Shown: in pieces, positions 1-8,952 of the stretch | Numbering within the stretch: position 1 is the first letter of the stretch | Layout of the letters: each line of letters opens with the position of its first letter | Source: Lentzea nigeriaca | GTDB lineage: Bacteria; Actinomycetota; Actinomycetes; Mycobacteriales; Pseudonocardiaceae | DNA length: 64,000 nt | NCBI RefSeq assembly: GCF_016907955.1 | Contig: NZ_JAFBCX010000014.1 | Coordinates: forward strand, 62,001 to 126,000 | Reading direction: 5' to 3' | Position numbers and translations under genes: made by a program | The notes under the pieces: generated by a model | The model's database searches: none | What the model was told of the DNA's origin: nothing | What the model saw: only the letters and a program-made list of their open reading frames with translations

Positions 1-10
1 GGAGGGAACC

Positions 11-241
11 GTGTCGACCACGGAAACCGGTCACGTCACAGGCACCAAGGACAAGGACTACAACATCCTCTGGTTCACCGAGGCGTGCCTCGACAACGCG
101 CTGCGGCTGGAGACGTTCATCCAGGACGCGGAGCGCGAGGGCGACAACGAGCTCGCGGAGTTCTTCAAGAAGGCGCAGAACGACAGCCGCAAGGGCGCCG
201 AGCAGGGCAAGCGCCTGCTGGCGTCGCGCCTGTCCGGCTGA
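11..241 (+). CDS. Small conserved hypothetical protein
   Basis: A 76-residue acidic, probably helical protein begins at GTG, and GGAGG at positions 1-5 is a well placed ribosome binding site. There is no signal peptide or membrane segment. The middle (residues about 22-65, many Glu, Asp, Lys, Ala and Leu) looks like a helical hairpin rich in charged residues, of the kind found in short actinobacterial proteins of unknown function. Strong third-position GC supports coding. Its function is unknown. It sits tail to tail with the next gene, only 4 bases apart, so no terminator fits between them. Confidence 0.75.
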   Translation: MSTTETGHVTGTKDKDYNILWFTEACLDNALRLETFIQDAEREGDNELAEFFKKAQNDSRKGAEQGKRLLASRLSG

Positions 242-245
242 ATCG

Positions 246-476
246 TCAGCTGAGCAGGAAAGCCTGGGTCAGCAGCATCGCGGCCACCAGCACGGCCAGG
301 ACCAGGATGAGCGCGATGAGAACGCGCCCGGTGGTCGCCTTCGGCGGTGTCGGCTCGCGATGCGAAAGACCTGAGGTTTGTCCGGATTCGGGCGGGGTGT
401 CTCCTGGTCGCACCCCGCCACCGGGCTCGAGGCCGGGCGTGCGCTGCGGATCGGGATCAGGCGGTGTGGCTGTCAT
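246..476 (-). CDS. DUF6480-family small tail-anchored protein
   Basis: This 76-residue protein has a Pro/Gly-rich N-terminus reading PDPDPQRTPGLEPGGGV, which I recognise as the signature of the actinobacterial DUF6480 family. A single hydrophobic helix follows at residues about 51-75 (RVLIALILVLAVLVAAMLL) and runs to the C-terminus, so it is probably a tail-anchored membrane protein with the Pro-rich part in the cytoplasm. The role of the family is unknown. The gene lies close to the HATPase gene on the same strand (20 bases after its stop) and may be cotranscribed with it. Confidence 0.75.
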   Translation of the reverse strand: MTATPPDPDPQRTPGLEPGGGVRPGDTPPESGQTSGLSHREPTPPKATTGRVLIALILVLAVLVAAMLLTQAFLLS

Positions 477-496
477 ACGGGCTTAGATACCCGTTC

Positions 497-892
497 TCAG
501 GACTCCAACTCGGCCCACACGACTTTGCCCCGCGGATCCGGTGTCGTCCCCCAGCGCGCACTCAGCGCCTGCACGAGCTGCATCCCGCGCCCCCGCGCCG
601 AACTCGGGTCCACCGGCCTCACCAGGGGCTGCTTCGACGACTCGTCGTGCACCTCGACCAGCATGCCGCTGTTCCTGCGACTGACGGTGAGTGTGATCAG
701 TCCCTCACCGTGGTCGATCCCGTTCGACACGAGCTCGGTGACGACGAGCTGCGCGTCGTCGGCCAGATCCTCCGACAGCCCCCACGAGGTGGCGGCGTCG
801 CGGACCACCTGACGTGCACGAGCGCACGATCCACCCTCGGCGGTCAAAGTCACCCGCACCTCGGCCAGTGGGTCGTTCAGCACAAGGCGCAT
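497..892 (-). CDS. Anti-sigma/anti-antagonist HATPase (RsbW/SpoIIAB-like)
   Basis: A 131-residue stand-alone HATPase_c_2 domain. The N box is visible as ELVSNGIDHG (Glu53, Asn57), followed by the G1-like VEVHDES and the G2-like GRGMQLV. Proteins of this type bind ATP, act as serine kinases on STAS antagonists and/or sequester a sigma factor in partner-switching. It is divergent from a STAS gene 116 bases away, and a SpoIIE-type phosphatase lies 5 kb on, so all three partner-switching activities are encoded nearby. No sigma-factor gene is seen here, so its target must be elsewhere. The start is ATG at 892. Confidence 0.85.
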   Translation of the reverse strand: MRLVLNDPLAEVRVTLTAEGGSCARARQVVRDAATSWGLSEDLADDAQLVVTELVSNGIDHGEGLITLTVSRRNSGMLVEVHDESSKQPLVRPVDPSSARGRGMQLVQALSARWGTTPDPRGKVVWAELES

Positions 893-1008
893 CGTCGCAC
901 ATCCGGCGCGTCGTTCGGATCTTTCAGCCCCCCGGTGGTCGCATGCTTAGACGTCGTGCTGCACGATTTGGGTCGCACGAGTCGGGCGTGGCGGAAGGAA
1001 CGGCGACG

Positions 1009-1356
1009 ATGGAGCTCAACGTCGGCAGCGAGGTCCAGCGGGGATGGCGAGTGCTCGTCGTCGCAGGTGAGCTGGACATCGACACCGTCCCCGTGCTGTC
1101 GGCACGACTGGATGCGGATGTGACCGGGGCGCACGCCGTGCTCGATTTGTCCGGTTTGCAGTTCATGGACTCGACTGGGCTCGCGTTGGTGCTCGACTGG
1201 CATCGGCGGTTGGCAGAGGCTGGCGGGCAGCTGCGGATCGCCGGCACTCAGGCGCCGGTCCGGCGGTTGTTCGACCTTGCCGATGTGGCTGGGGTGCTGA
1301 GCCTGCACGAGACCGTGGACGCTGCTGTCCAGGCTCCCGTGGACTCGCCTCGCTGA
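1009..1356 (+). CDS. STAS-domain anti-sigma factor antagonist
   Basis: A 115-residue STAS domain (SpoIIAA/RsbV type). The phosphorylatable serine is in the motif MDSTGLALV (Ser55), preceded by the typical AHAVLDLSGLQF strand. I chose ATG at 1009 because GGAAGGA at 992-998 is a good ribosome binding site and the domain begins right there; the reading frame stays open to 814, where it would overlap the divergent HATPase gene. The protein would be inactivated by the kinase activity of an HATPase partner and reactivated by a SpoIIE-type phosphatase. A strong bidirectional hairpin follows the stop codon. Confidence 0.87.
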   Translation: MELNVGSEVQRGWRVLVVAGELDIDTVPVLSARLDADVTGAHAVLDLSGLQFMDSTGLALVLDWHRRLAEAGGQLRIAGTQAPVRRLFDLADVAGVLSLHETVDAAVQAPVDSPR

Positions 1357-1368
1357 CCTCGTCATAGC

Positions 1369-1419
1369 GTACGCGGGGAGCTTTCGTACGCTCCTGGAGT
1401 ACGAAAGCTCCCCGCGTAC
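1369..1419. terminator. Bidirectional terminator hairpin
   Basis: Two 21-base arms (1369-1389 and 1399-1419) are perfect reverse complements around a 9-base loop, and TTT follows on the plus strand. It lies between the converging STAS and histidine-kinase genes. The arms are longer and more perfect than usual for a terminator. Confidence 0.85.
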
Positions 1420-1435
1420 TTTCGCAGCAGCGGCG

Positions 1436-4400
1436 TCAGGCCTCTGCGGACACCCCCAGGTAGTAGGCGATCAGCCTGATCAGGTGCTCGGTGTCCACCG
1501 GCTTGGTCACGTAGTCGGTCGCCCCTGACGCGAGCGACTTCTCGCGGTCGCCCTTCATCGCCTTCGCGGTCACGGCGATGACGGGCAGATCGGCATACCG
1601 TTCCATCGCCCGAATGGCTGAAATGGTCGCGTTGCCGTCCAATTCCGGCATCATGATGTCCATCAGGACGATGGCGACGTCGTCGTATTGTTCGAGCGCC
1701 CGTACGCCGGTGATTCCGTTGTCGGCGTAAATGGCTTCCAGGCCGTGCAGTTCGAGCACGCTGGTCAGGGCGAAGACGTTGCGCAGGTCGTCGTCGACCA
1801 CCAGGACCTTTTCGCCGTGGAAGCGGATCGAGCCAGAGGCGGCGAGGACCGGGGCCGGGGTGACGATCGGGGTGGGCTCCGGCAGGACGACGGCGTCGCT
1901 CACGACCTTGCCCAGGGGCAGGCAGAGGGTGAAGGTCGAGCCGATGCCCGGTTCGGAGCGGACGCGCAGGGCGCCGTTGAGGAGCTGGGCCAGTTCACGG
2001 CTGATCGAGAGGCCCAGGCCGGTGCCGCCGTACTTGCGGGACGTGGTGCCGTCGGCCTGTTGGAAGGCTTCGAAGATGACGGCCAGTTTCTCGGCCGGAA
2101 TGCCGATGCCCGTGTCGTGGACGTCGAAGGCCACTGTGGACGGATCGTCCATGCGCACGTGCAGGCGGATGCCGCCGTCGTGGGTGAACTTCACCGCGTT
2201 GGAGAGCAGGTTGCGCAGGATCTGCTGGAGGCGGTGTTCGTCGGTGCGGAGGGTTTCGGGGACGTTCGGGTCGACGCGGACGGAGAACTCGAGGTTCTTC
2301 TCCGCGGTCAGGGGCAGGCAGAGGGTCTCGACGTAGCGGACGAGCTCGTCCACGCGGACCGGGTCCTCGTGCAGGGTCATGTGGCCCGCCTCGACCTTGG
2401 TGAGGTCGAGGATGTCGTTGATCAGCTGGAGGAGGTCCGAGCCGGACGAGTGGATCGTGCGGGCGAACTCGACCTGCTTTGCGTTGAGGTTGCCGTCGAG
2501 GTTGTCGGCCAGGAGCTTGGCGAGGATCAGCAGGGAGTTCAGCGGGGTCCGCAGTTCGTGGGACATGTTGGCCATGAACTCGGACTTGTACTTCGACGCC
2601 GTCTGGAGCTGGCGGGCCCGGTCTTCCAGTTCCTCGGAGCCCGCGCGGAGTTCCGCGGTCAGGCGCTGGGACTCGACCAGCAGGGCGTCGGTGCGGGAGT
2701 TGGCGAGCATCGTGTTCACGTTGACGCCGATGGCTTCCTTGAGCTGGTCGAGGAGGTCCAGGTGGACGTCGGTGAAGACGTTCAGGGAGGCCAGCTCGAT
2801 CACGCCCAGGGTCTCGCCCTGGAAGAGGATCGGCAGTATCACCAGGTTGACCGGGGACGACTCGCCCAGCGAGGACGACACGGTCAGGTAGCCGGGTGGG
2901 ACCTGGGTGACCAGGATCGTCTTCTTCTCCAGCGCGGACTGGCCCACCAGCGACTCGCCCATGGCCACGCGGGTGGTGCGGGCGGCGTCCAGGCGGAAGC
3001 CGTAGGAGGCGGTGAGCTCCAGGGTCTGCTTGGAGTCGTCGTCTTCCTGGACCTGGAAGAACGCGCCGTGGTGAGCGCTGACCAGCGGCGTCAGCTCGCT
3101 CATGATCAACGAGGCGAGCGCGCGCAGGTCGCGGTGGCCCTGCATGAGGCCCGAGAGACGGGCCAGGTTGGTCTTGAGCCAGTACTGCTCGCGGTTGGCC
3201 CGGGTGGTCTCCTTGAGGTTGGCGATCATCTGGTTGACGTTGTCCTTGAGCTCGGCGAGCTCGCCGGACGCGTCGACGGTGATCTGCCTGGTCAGGTCGC
3301 CCGCGGTCACGGCGGTGGCGACGGCGGCGATGGCGCGGACCTGGGTGGTCAGGTTCGAGGCCAGCTGGTTGACGTTGTCGGTCAGCTTCGACCACGTGCC
3401 GGCCACACCGTCCACTTCGGCCTGACCACCGAGCTTGCCCTCGGTGCCGACCTCGCGGGCGACACGCGTGACCTCGTCGGCGAACGAGCTGAGTTGGTCG
3501 ACCATCGTGTTGATCGTGGTCTTCAGCTCGAGGATCTCGCCGCGGGCCGAGACGTCGATCTTCTTCGTCAGGTCGCCCTGGGCCACCGCGGTGGTGACCT
3601 GGGCGATGTTGCGGACCTGGTTGGTCAGGTTGTCCGCCATGAAGTTCACCGAGTCGGTGAGGTCCTTCCACGTGCCCGCCACGCCGGACACGCGGGCCTG
3701 GCCGCCGAGGATGCCCTCGGTGCCGACCTCGCGGGCCACACGCGTGACCTCGTCACCGAACGCGCGCAGCGTGTCGACCATGCCGTTCAGCGTCTCGGCG
3801 AGCGCGGCGACCTCGCCCTTCGCCTCGACGGTGATCTTCTTCGAGAGGTCGCCGTTCGCGACGGCGGTGGCGACGGCGGCGATGTTGCGGACCTGGTTGG
3901 TCAGGTTGTCCGCCATCAGGTTGACGTTGTCGGTGAGGTCCTTCCACGTGCCGGCGACGCCCTGCACGCGGGCCTGACCGCCCAGGCGGCCGTCGGTGCC
4001 GACCTCGCGGGCGACGCGGGTGACCTCCTCCGCGAACGACGACAGCTGGTCGACCATCGTGTTCAAAGTGGACTTCAGCTCGAGGATCTCGCCACGCGCG
4101 TCGACGGTGATCTTCTGCGACAGGTCGCCGTTCGCGACGGCCGTGGCGACGTGGGCGATGTTGCGGACCTGGTTGGTCAGGTTGTTCGCCATGAAGTTGA
4201 CGTTGTCGGTCAGGTCGCGCCACGTGCCCGCGACGCCGGGGACCTGCGCCTGGCCGCCGAGGCGGCCCTCGGTGCCGACCTCGCGGGCGACGCGGGTGAC
4301 CTCGTCGGCGAACGACGAGAGCTGGTCGACCATGGTGTTGATGGTGGACTTGAGTTCGAGGATCTCGCCGCGGGCGTCGACGGTGATCTTCTGGGTCAGG

Positions 4401-5584
4401 TCGCCGCGCGCGACGGCGGTGGTGACCTGGGCGATGTTGCGGACCTGGGTCGTCAGGTTGTTCGCCATGACGTTGACCGACTCGGTCAGGTCGCGCCACG
4501 TGCCCGCGACGCCCGGCACCTGCGCCTGACCGCCCAGCCGGCCGTCCGAACCGACCTCGCGGGCGACGCGGGTGACCTCGTCGGCGAAGCTCGACAGCTG
4601 GTCGACCATGGTGTTGATGGTGGACTTGAGTTCGAGGATCTCGCCGCGGGCGTCGACGGTGATCTTCTGGGTCAGGTCGCCCTGCGCGACGGCGGTGGTG
4701 ACCTGGGCGATGTTGCGGACCTGAGTGGTCAGGTTCTCCGCCATGAAGTTCACGTTGTCGGTCAGGTCGCGCCACGTGCCGCCGACGCCGGGCACCTTCG
4801 CCTGGCCGCCGAGCTTGCCGTCCGTGCCGACCTCGCGGGCGACGCGGGTCACCTCGTCTGCGAACGACGAGAGCTGGTCGACCATCGTGTTCAGCGTGTT
4901 CTTCAGCTCCAGCATCTCGCCGGAGACGTCGACCGTGATCTTCTGGGTGAGGTCGCCGTTCGCCACCGCGGTCGCGACCTGGGCGATGTTGCGGACCTGG
5001 TTGGTCAGGTTGTTCGCCATCGAGTTGACGTTGTCGGTCAGGTCGCGCCACGTGCCCGCGACGCCGGGCACCTTCGCCTGGCCGCCCAGGCGGCCGTCGG
5101 TGCCGACCTCGCGGGCGACGCGGGTGACCTCGTCGGCGAAGCTCGACAGCTGGTCCACCAGGCCGTTCACGGTCGAACCGAGCGTGGCGAACTCCCCACG
5201 CAGCGTCTGGTCCGACATGCGCTTGGTCAGGTCGCCCTCGGCGACGGCGGCGAGCACGCGGCTCAGCTCGGACGTCGGCCGCACCAGGTCCTCGACCAGG
5301 CCGTTCACCGAGTCGGCCATCAGCGACCAGCCACCGGCGGTGCCCGCGGGCGCCACCCGTTCGGTGAGCCTGCCCTCCTGGCCGACGGCCTGCCGGACCC
5401 GGCCCAGCTCACCGGCGAGCCACTGGTTGCGTTCCGCGATCTCGTTGAACACGTCAGCGAGCGCCGACAACGCCCCGTTCCCCGGCATCACCAACCTGCG
5501 GCGGAAGTTGCCGTCACGCAGGTCTCTCATCGCCGAGAGAACCCTTTCGAGGGTCGCGTCCGTCTCTTCGTTGGCCGTGGTCAC
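1436..5584 (-). CDS. Soluble hybrid histidine kinase: poly-HAMP, GAF, HisKA, HATPase, receiver
   Basis: A protein of about 1382 residues with no membrane helix or signal peptide, so probably cytoplasmic. Order: N-terminal helical part and one divergent HAMP-like unit (to about residue 140), seven nearly identical 92-residue HAMP-type repeats (about 145-788), a GAF domain (about 795-960), HisKA with H-box SHELRTPLN (His1009), HATPase_c with the GTGLGLSIS box, and a C-terminal receiver with [12 protein letters not shown] (Asp1309). The architecture matches the poly-HAMP group of osmosensing hybrid kinases. I chose GTG at 5584 because GGAGG lies 6 bases upstream; an in-frame ATG at 5665 lacks such support. 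It is divergent from the SpoIIE phosphatase gene, and the pair may share a signalling role. Confidence 0.9.
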   Translation of the reverse strand: MTTANEETDATLERVLSAMRDLRDGNFRRRLVMPGNGALSALADVFNEIAERNQWLAGELGRVRQAVGQEGRLTERVAPAGTAGGWSLMADSVNGLVEDLVRPTSELSRVLAAVAEGDLTKRMSDQTLRGEFATLGSTVNGLVDQLSSFADEVTRVAREVGTDGRLGGQAKVPGVAGTWRDLTDNVNSMANNLTNQVRNIAQVATAVANGDLTQKITVDVSGEMLELKNTLNTMVDQLSSFADEVTRVAREVGTDGKLGGQAKVPGVGGTWRDLTDNVNFMAENLTTQVRNIAQVTTAVAQGDLTQKITVDARGEILELKSTINTMVDQLSSFADEVTRVAREVGSDGRLGGQAQVPGVAGTWRDLTESVNVMANNLTTQVRNIAQVTTAVARGDLTQKITVDARGEILELKSTINTMVDQLSSFADEVTRVAREVGTEGRLGGQAQVPGVAGTWRDLTDNVNFMANNLTNQVRNIAHVATAVANGDLSQKITVDARGEILELKSTLNTMVDQLSSFAEEVTRVAREVGTDGRLGGQARVQGVAGTWKDLTDNVNLMADNLTNQVRNIAAVATAVANGDLSKKITVEAKGEVAALAETLNGMVDTLRAFGDEVTRVAREVGTEGILGGQARVSGVAGTWKDLTDSVNFMADNLTNQVRNIAQVTTAVAQGDLTKKIDVSARGEILELKTTINTMVDQLSSFADEVTRVAREVGTEGKLGGQAEVDGVAGTWSKLTDNVNQLASNLTTQVRAIAAVATAVTAGDLTRQITVDASGELAELKDNVNQMIANLKETTRANREQYWLKTNLARLSGLMQGHRDLRALASLIMSELTPLVSAHHGAFFQVQEDDDSKQTLELTASYGFRLDAARTTRVAMGESLVGQSALEKKTILVTQVPPGYLTVSSSLGESSPVNLVILPILFQGETLGVIELASLNVFTDVHLDLLDQLKEAIGVNVNTMLANSRTDALLVESQRLTAELRAGSEELEDRARQLQTASKYKSEFMANMSHELRTPLNSLLILAKLLADNLDGNLNAKQVEFARTIHSSGSDLLQLINDILDLTKVEAGHMTLHEDPVRVDELVRYVETLCLPLTAEKNLEFSVRVDPNVPETLRTDEHRLQQILRNLLSNAVKFTHDGGIRLHVRMDDPSTVAFDVHDTGIGIPAEKLAVIFEAFQQADGTTSRKYGGTGLGLSISRELAQLLNGALRVRSEPGIGSTFTLCLPLGKVVSDAVVLPEPTPIVTPAPVLAASGSIRFHGEKVLVVDDDLRNVFALTSVLELHGLEAIYADNGITGVRALEQYDDVAIVLMDIMMPELDGNATISAIRAMERYADLPVIAVTAKAMKGDREKSLASGATDYVTKPVDTEHLIRLIAYYLGVSAEA
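3220..5151 (-). repeat. Seven in-frame 276-bp tandem repeats encoding HAMP units
   Basis: The segment encoding [10 protein letters not shown] recurs exactly every 276 bases (near 5112, 4836, 4560, 4284, 4008, 3732 and 3456 in plus-strand coordinates). Each unit encodes 92 residues with the shared blocks LGGQA.V.GV.GTW..LT, NIA.V.TAVA.GDL and LELK.T.NTMVDQ. Similarity is high at the DNA level too, so copy number could change by slippage or unequal recombination. Confidence 0.95.
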
Positions 5585-5686
5585 TCCAAGCCTCCGTGCC
5601 TCGGTGGTCGCAGCCAAGCCTGCCACGTTAGGTTGGGAGCGAGGTAACTTGATGCCGCGATGCATGCCAACTACCCGCAGGAGGCC

Positions 5687-5725
5687 GTGATGATTCGGCC
5701 GGCTGCGCTGGACAACAGCGGATGA
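5687..5725 (+). CDS. Possible 12-residue leader ORF coupled to the SpoIIE gene
   Basis: AGGAGG at 5679-5684 is the best ribosome binding site in this stretch, but it is placed for GTG at 5687, not for the phosphatase ATG at 5722. The short frame (starting [10 protein letters not shown]) ends at TGA 5723-5725, overlapping the next start as ATGA. This is the usual geometry of translational coupling. An alternative start is ATG at 5690. Confidence 0.4.
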   Translation: MMIRPAALDNSG

Positions 5726-7107
5726 GCAGCGCCGTGGGCATCGACCTCGACGGCTGGCAGCGCCTGGTGGACGGGCTCCGCGAAGCCGTACTCGTCGTGG
5801 ACCCGGCCGGACTGGTGCGCGTGCGCAACGCCGCCGCCGCCGACCGGTTCCCCAGGCTGTGTCTCGGCGAGCGCTTCGACGTGCATGTCGCGGGCCGTCA
5901 GCACGACCTCGGCGACGGCTGGAGTGCCTGGTACTTCACGGACTCCGCGCTCGACCACGCCCACCTGCGGCTCGCGGGCGGCAGTTCGCGCCAGGACACG
6001 CTGAAGACCATCGTGCAGCTCGCCGCCGAGCTGCTGGGCGAGCACTGCGTCGCCGTGGTGCCCGCCACGCGCGATCGCCTGGAGTGGTGGCGGTGCGATG
6101 GCGGCGAGCCCACCTTGGTGCGCACGCCGCGCCGGGCCAGCGTGCTGACTGAGGTCCTGACGGGCACTTCGACGCTGACCAGGATCACCTCTTTGGGTGA
6201 AGGTAGCTGGGGCGTGCCGGAGGACTTCGGCTGCGCGCTGGCCGTGCCGCTGGGCGTCGGCGGCGCCCTGGTCGTGTTGCGCAGGAGCGAGTTCGCGCCG
6301 AACGACGTCGAGCGCGTCCGGCTGTTCGGCAAGCACGCCGCCGTGGCGCTGGAGTCGGCGTCCCGACTTACCGAGCAGCAGCGAACCATCGAGGTGCTGC
6401 GCTCGGCGTTGCTGCCGCTGCCGCTGCCCGAGGTGCGCGGGGTGTCGCTGGCGTCGGTGTTCATCCCCGCCCACCAGCGCGCGCTGGTCGGCGGCGACTT
6501 CTACGACGTGCACCCGCGCACGGACGGCTCGGCGACGTTCGCCCTCGGCGACGTCTGCGGCCACGGCCTGGAAGCGGCGGTCCACAGTGGACGCGTGCGT
6601 CAGTCGCTTCAGGCGCTGTCGCTCGTCGAGACGAACCCGGTGCGGCTGCTGCACCTGCTGAACACCTCGTTGCGCGCCACCGGTTCCAAGCTCTTCACCA
6701 CGATCGTCGTCGGTGAGCTGGTGCCGCTGTCGTCCGGTGGCGTCAGGCTCTCGCTCGCCTCCGGCGGGCACCCCGCGCCGCTGATCCTGCGCGCGGACGG
6801 CACGGTGCAGGACGTCAGCGCGCCGGGAGCGATCGTCGGCATCCTGTCCGACGTCCGGTTCCACGGCGAGCAGGTGACCCTCGCGCCCGGCGACACCCTG
6901 GTCCTGTACTCCGACGGCTTCACCGAGGCCCGCGCCCACGCCGACCGCACCGAACTGTTCGGCGAACAACGCCTGCGCGCCGTGCTGAAGGAGTGCAAGG
7001 GCCTGTCGGCGGAGGAGATCGCGCGGCACTGCGAGGAAGCCGTGCTGAAGTGGCTCGACCGCGACGACCACGACGACCTGGCGCTGCTGGCCGTTCAGGC
7101 GGTGTGA
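5722..7107 (+). CDS. GAF-containing PP2C/SpoIIE-type serine phosphatase
   Basis: A 461-residue protein. The N-terminus (about 8-50, with AVLVVDPAGLVRVRN) looks PAS-like, and a GAF-like domain spans about 85-215. The C-terminal half is a SpoIIE phosphatase with GGDFYDV (Gly257, Gly258, Asp259), GDVCGHGLEAA (Asp277), LYSDGFTEA and HDDLALLAV (Asp451/452), which are the metal-binding aspartates of the family. It would dephosphorylate a STAS antagonist, probably in response to a small ligand or redox signal sensed by the GAF part. No ribosome binding site lies before ATG 5722; it probably depends on the overlapping leader frame. It is divergent from the hybrid kinase. Confidence 0.88.
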   Translation: MSSAVGIDLDGWQRLVDGLREAVLVVDPAGLVRVRNAAAADRFPRLCLGERFDVHVAGRQHDLGDGWSAWYFTDSALDHAHLRLAGGSSRQDTLKTIVQLAAELLGEHCVAVVPATRDRLEWWRCDGGEPTLVRTPRRASVLTEVLTGTSTLTRITSLGEGSWGVPEDFGCALAVPLGVGGALVVLRRSEFAPNDVERVRLFGKHAAVALESASRLTEQQRTIEVLRSALLPLPLPEVRGVSLASVFIPAHQRALVGGDFYDVHPRTDGSATFALGDVCGHGLEAAVHSGRVRQSLQALSLVETNPVRLLHLLNTSLRATGSKLFTTIVVGELVPLSSGGVRLSLASGGHPAPLILRADGTVQDVSAPGAIVGILSDVRFHGEQVTLAPGDTLVLYSDGFTEARAHADRTELFGEQRLRAVLKECKGLSAEEIARHCEEAVLKWLDRDDHDDLALLAVQAV

Positions 7108-7133
7108 ACGGCCGGCAGCGCTGGTTCCTCAGG

Positions 7134-7649
7134 TCACTGGGTCGGCTCGGCGTGCCAGTGCGAGGCGGAGCTGTTGCTGCAGAACTGGACCCCGATCGGG
7201 GTGCCGTTCTTCGACGTGTTGGGAATCAGCGCGACGCACAGGCCGCTGCGCGACTGCAGCCAGAGCCGCCCCGCCGCCGCGTCCGGCGCCCACCGCCAGA
7301 GCTCGCTCGACCGTCCGTCGCAGTTCTCCTGCGTGAGCTGGGCGTTCAGTCCGTGCTCCGCCATGCAGAACCCGTGCTCGTGAACCACGAGGGTGAAGAA
7401 GCCGTCCGCGGCGGGCCGGACTCCCCAGTGCTGGTTGTGGCTGTTGCTGTCGTGGCCGCAGTCCCACTCGTGCAGGACGCCGCCGGCGATGGCCGAGTGC
7501 CCGGCGACGTCGATGCACTTGTCGGTCCGGTCGTTGACGAGGATCTGAAAGTCGGGCTCGCTCGCGTAGGCCGTGGCGGCCAACGAGACGAGGCCGAGCG
7601 CCGTCGCCGCCAACGCACTGGCGAACCGAGGAATGGCGCGTCTGGTCAT
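7134..7649 (-). CDS. Secreted ricin-B-lectin (RICIN) domain protein
   Basis: A 171-residue protein starting at ATG 7649, with GGAGA 5 bases upstream. A signal peptide of about 31 residues ends AATAYASE. The rest is one beta-trefoil ricin-type lectin domain with repeated Q.W elements: HNQHWGVRPAADGFFTLV, SSELWRWAPD and SASHWHAEP. Cysteine pairs (CIDVAGH, WDCGHD, FCMAEH, ENCDG, LCVAL, QFCS) fit three trefoil lobes with disulfides. Such stand-alone lectins bind sugars such as galactose or xylan fragments outside the cell. There is no catalytic domain. It converges with the phosphatase gene. Confidence 0.82.
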   Translation of the reverse strand: MTRRAIPRFASALAATALGLVSLAATAYASEPDFQILVNDRTDKCIDVAGHSAIAGGVLHEWDCGHDSNSHNQHWGVRPAADGFFTLVVHEHGFCMAEHGLNAQLTQENCDGRSSELWRWAPDAAAGRLWLQSRSGLCVALIPNTSKNGTPIGVQFCSNSSASHWHAEPTQ

Positions 7650-7751
7650 GGTCGTCTCCAAGATCTGATCAAGGTCACCGTGTCCGGTGCCCGCAATCAC
7701 TGGTGTGGAGCCGACGCTGACAGGCGCCGTCGACAATTCGTCGACAAGCAG

Positions 7752-8360
7752 CTAGCGCACCCCGTGCGGCCGGAACTGGATGCTGATCCGCGGCCCCACG
7801 ATCTTCGAGGTCTTCGGGACGGCGTGCTCCCACGTCCGCTGACACGACCCGCCCATCACGAGCAGATCGCCGTGCCCCAACGCGTACTTGTGCGTCTCCC
7901 CGCCACCACGCGGACGCAGCAACAACGCCCGTGGCGTGCCTACGGACAGGATGGCGACCATTGTGTCCTCGGTCTGACCACGGCCGATCGTGTCGCCGTG
8001 CCAAGCCACGCTGTCCCGCCCGTCGCGGTAGTAGCAAAGCCCCGCAGTGGTGAACGGCTCCTTCAGCTCAGGCAGGTAGTGGGCCGACAGCACGTCACGT
8101 GCCGTTGTGAGGACGTCGAACGGCAGCGCGTCCGCGTAGAAGCAGAGCAGGCGCGGCACGTCGACCATGTTGTCGTACATCTGGCGGCGCTCGGCGCTCC
8201 ACGGCACCTCGGCCACGAGCTGGTCGAACAGGGCGTCCGCACCGGCGAGCCAACCCGGCTGGACGTCGATCCACGCGCCGTGGCCCAGCTCGGTGCGGCG
8301 TGGGGCCAGCGGGGCCAGTGCCGGCTCCGCCTCCAGGTCGAACAGTGAACCCTGGCGCAT
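7752..8360 (-). CDS. alkB: AlkB-type alpha-ketoglutarate-dependent DNA dealkylase
   Basis: A 202-residue 2OG-Fe(II) dioxygenase. Iron ligands are the HxD motif WHGD (His121, Asp123) and His179 in RTWEHAVPK. The 2-oxoglutarate-binding arginines are in GPRISIQFRPHG (Arg191, Arg197). The length and the motif order fit the bacterial AlkB family, which removes methyl groups from 1-methyladenine and 3-methylcytosine by oxidation, releasing formaldehyde. An SOS-type operator lies 16-29 bases upstream of the ATG. The downstream neighbour on the same strand is the lectin gene. Confidence 0.9.
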   Translation of the reverse strand: MRQGSLFDLEAEPALAPLAPRRTELGHGAWIDVQPGWLAGADALFDQLVAEVPWSAERRQMYDNMVDVPRLLCFYADALPFDVLTTARDVLSAHYLPELKEPFTTAGLCYYRDGRDSVAWHGDTIGRGQTEDTMVAILSVGTPRALLLRPRGGGETHKYALGHGDLLVMGGSCQRTWEHAVPKTSKIVGPRISIQFRPHGVR

Positions 8361-8375
8361 GCGACACAGAATAAT

Positions 8376-8389
8376 CGAACAGGTGTTCT
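8376..8389 (-). promoter_or_regulatory. LexA (SOS) box upstream of alkB
   Basis: The sequence TCGAACAGGTGTTCTA (8375-8390) has the GAAC-N4-GTTC core of the Gram-positive/actinobacterial LexA box, whose consensus is TCGAACNNNNGTTCGA. Only the two outermost bases on one side differ. It lies immediately upstream of the alkB start and downstream of the TetR gene, so it can act only on alkB. Confidence 0.7.
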
Positions 8390-8393
8390 ACGG

Positions 8394-8936
8394 CTACTCG
8401 GGTTTCAGGACGGCCCAGACAGCGTCCGCGATGATCTCGCGGGCCTCGTTCAGGTCGAACACGCCGAGCAAGAACCGGCGCACCGACTCGTGTGCCGGTC
8501 CCATCACCACGGGTTCCAGGGCCCACGGCGGCACGGAACGCAGCTCGCCGGACACCATGCGCGCGAGGAACCAGGTCAGCACGGGGGCGAACTCCGCCTG
8601 CTTGACCGACGGGTCGGCGTGGTCCGGTGCGGCGTAGAGGAAGCGGGCCCTGCTGGGGTTGGCCGTGACCCAGTCGAGGTAGCGCAGCGCCAGGTCGCGT
8701 ACGACGGTGGAGGCCGGTCTGGAGTCCAGGGCGGGCAGCATCGCGGCCACGCAGCGGGCGTAGCTGTCGGCGTAGAGCTGGGCGAACACGCCCGCGCGGC
8801 TGCCGAAGTGGTGGTAGATGCTGCCGTTCGACATGCCGGATCGCTCGGTCAGTGCTGCGATCGTCACGGCGTCGAGGCCGCCCTCTTCGACGAGCTTCAG
8901 GGCCGCGTCGAGGAGGGACTGTCGTCGGTCAGCCAT
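8394..8936 (-). CDS. TetR-family regulator, divergent from fadD
   Basis: A 180-residue TetR protein starting at ATG 8936 (MADRRQSLLDAALKLVEE). The helix-turn-helix is at about residues 25-47 (TIAALTERSGMSNGSIYHHF). The C-terminal ligand domain is consistent with acyl-CoA or hydrophobic effectors, but that is only an inference from the neighbour. It is divergent from an acyl-CoA ligase gene with a perfect 21-bp palindrome between them, so it most likely represses both itself and fadD. Confidence 0.88.
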   Translation of the reverse strand: MADRRQSLLDAALKLVEEGGLDAVTIAALTERSGMSNGSIYHHFGSRAGVFAQLYADSYARCVAAMLPALDSRPASTVVRDLALRYLDWVTANPSRARFLYAAPDHADPSVKQAEFAPVLTWFLARMVSGELRSVPPWALEPVVMGPAHESVRRFLLGVFDLNEAREIIADAVWAVLKPE

Positions 8937-8952
8937 GAGGGTTAGAGTACCG

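Noticed and set aside
3220-5151. Regular repeats as a CRISPR array
   Set aside because: Units are 276 bases, contiguous and in frame within a protein-coding gene; there are no short repeats with unique spacers.
1688-5647. Open frame of 1319 codons on the plus strand opposite the hybrid kinase
   Set aside because: It is antisense to clear HAMP, GAF, HisKA and receiver domains, and its composition (Val/Gly/Asp/Arg/Leu rich with repeats mirroring the kinase) is a shadow caused by the codon bias and the 276-bp repeats.
5585-5665. Kinase start at ATG 5665
   Set aside because: No ribosome binding site there, while GTG 5584 has GGAGG at correct spacing; the extra 27 residues look unlike a domain.
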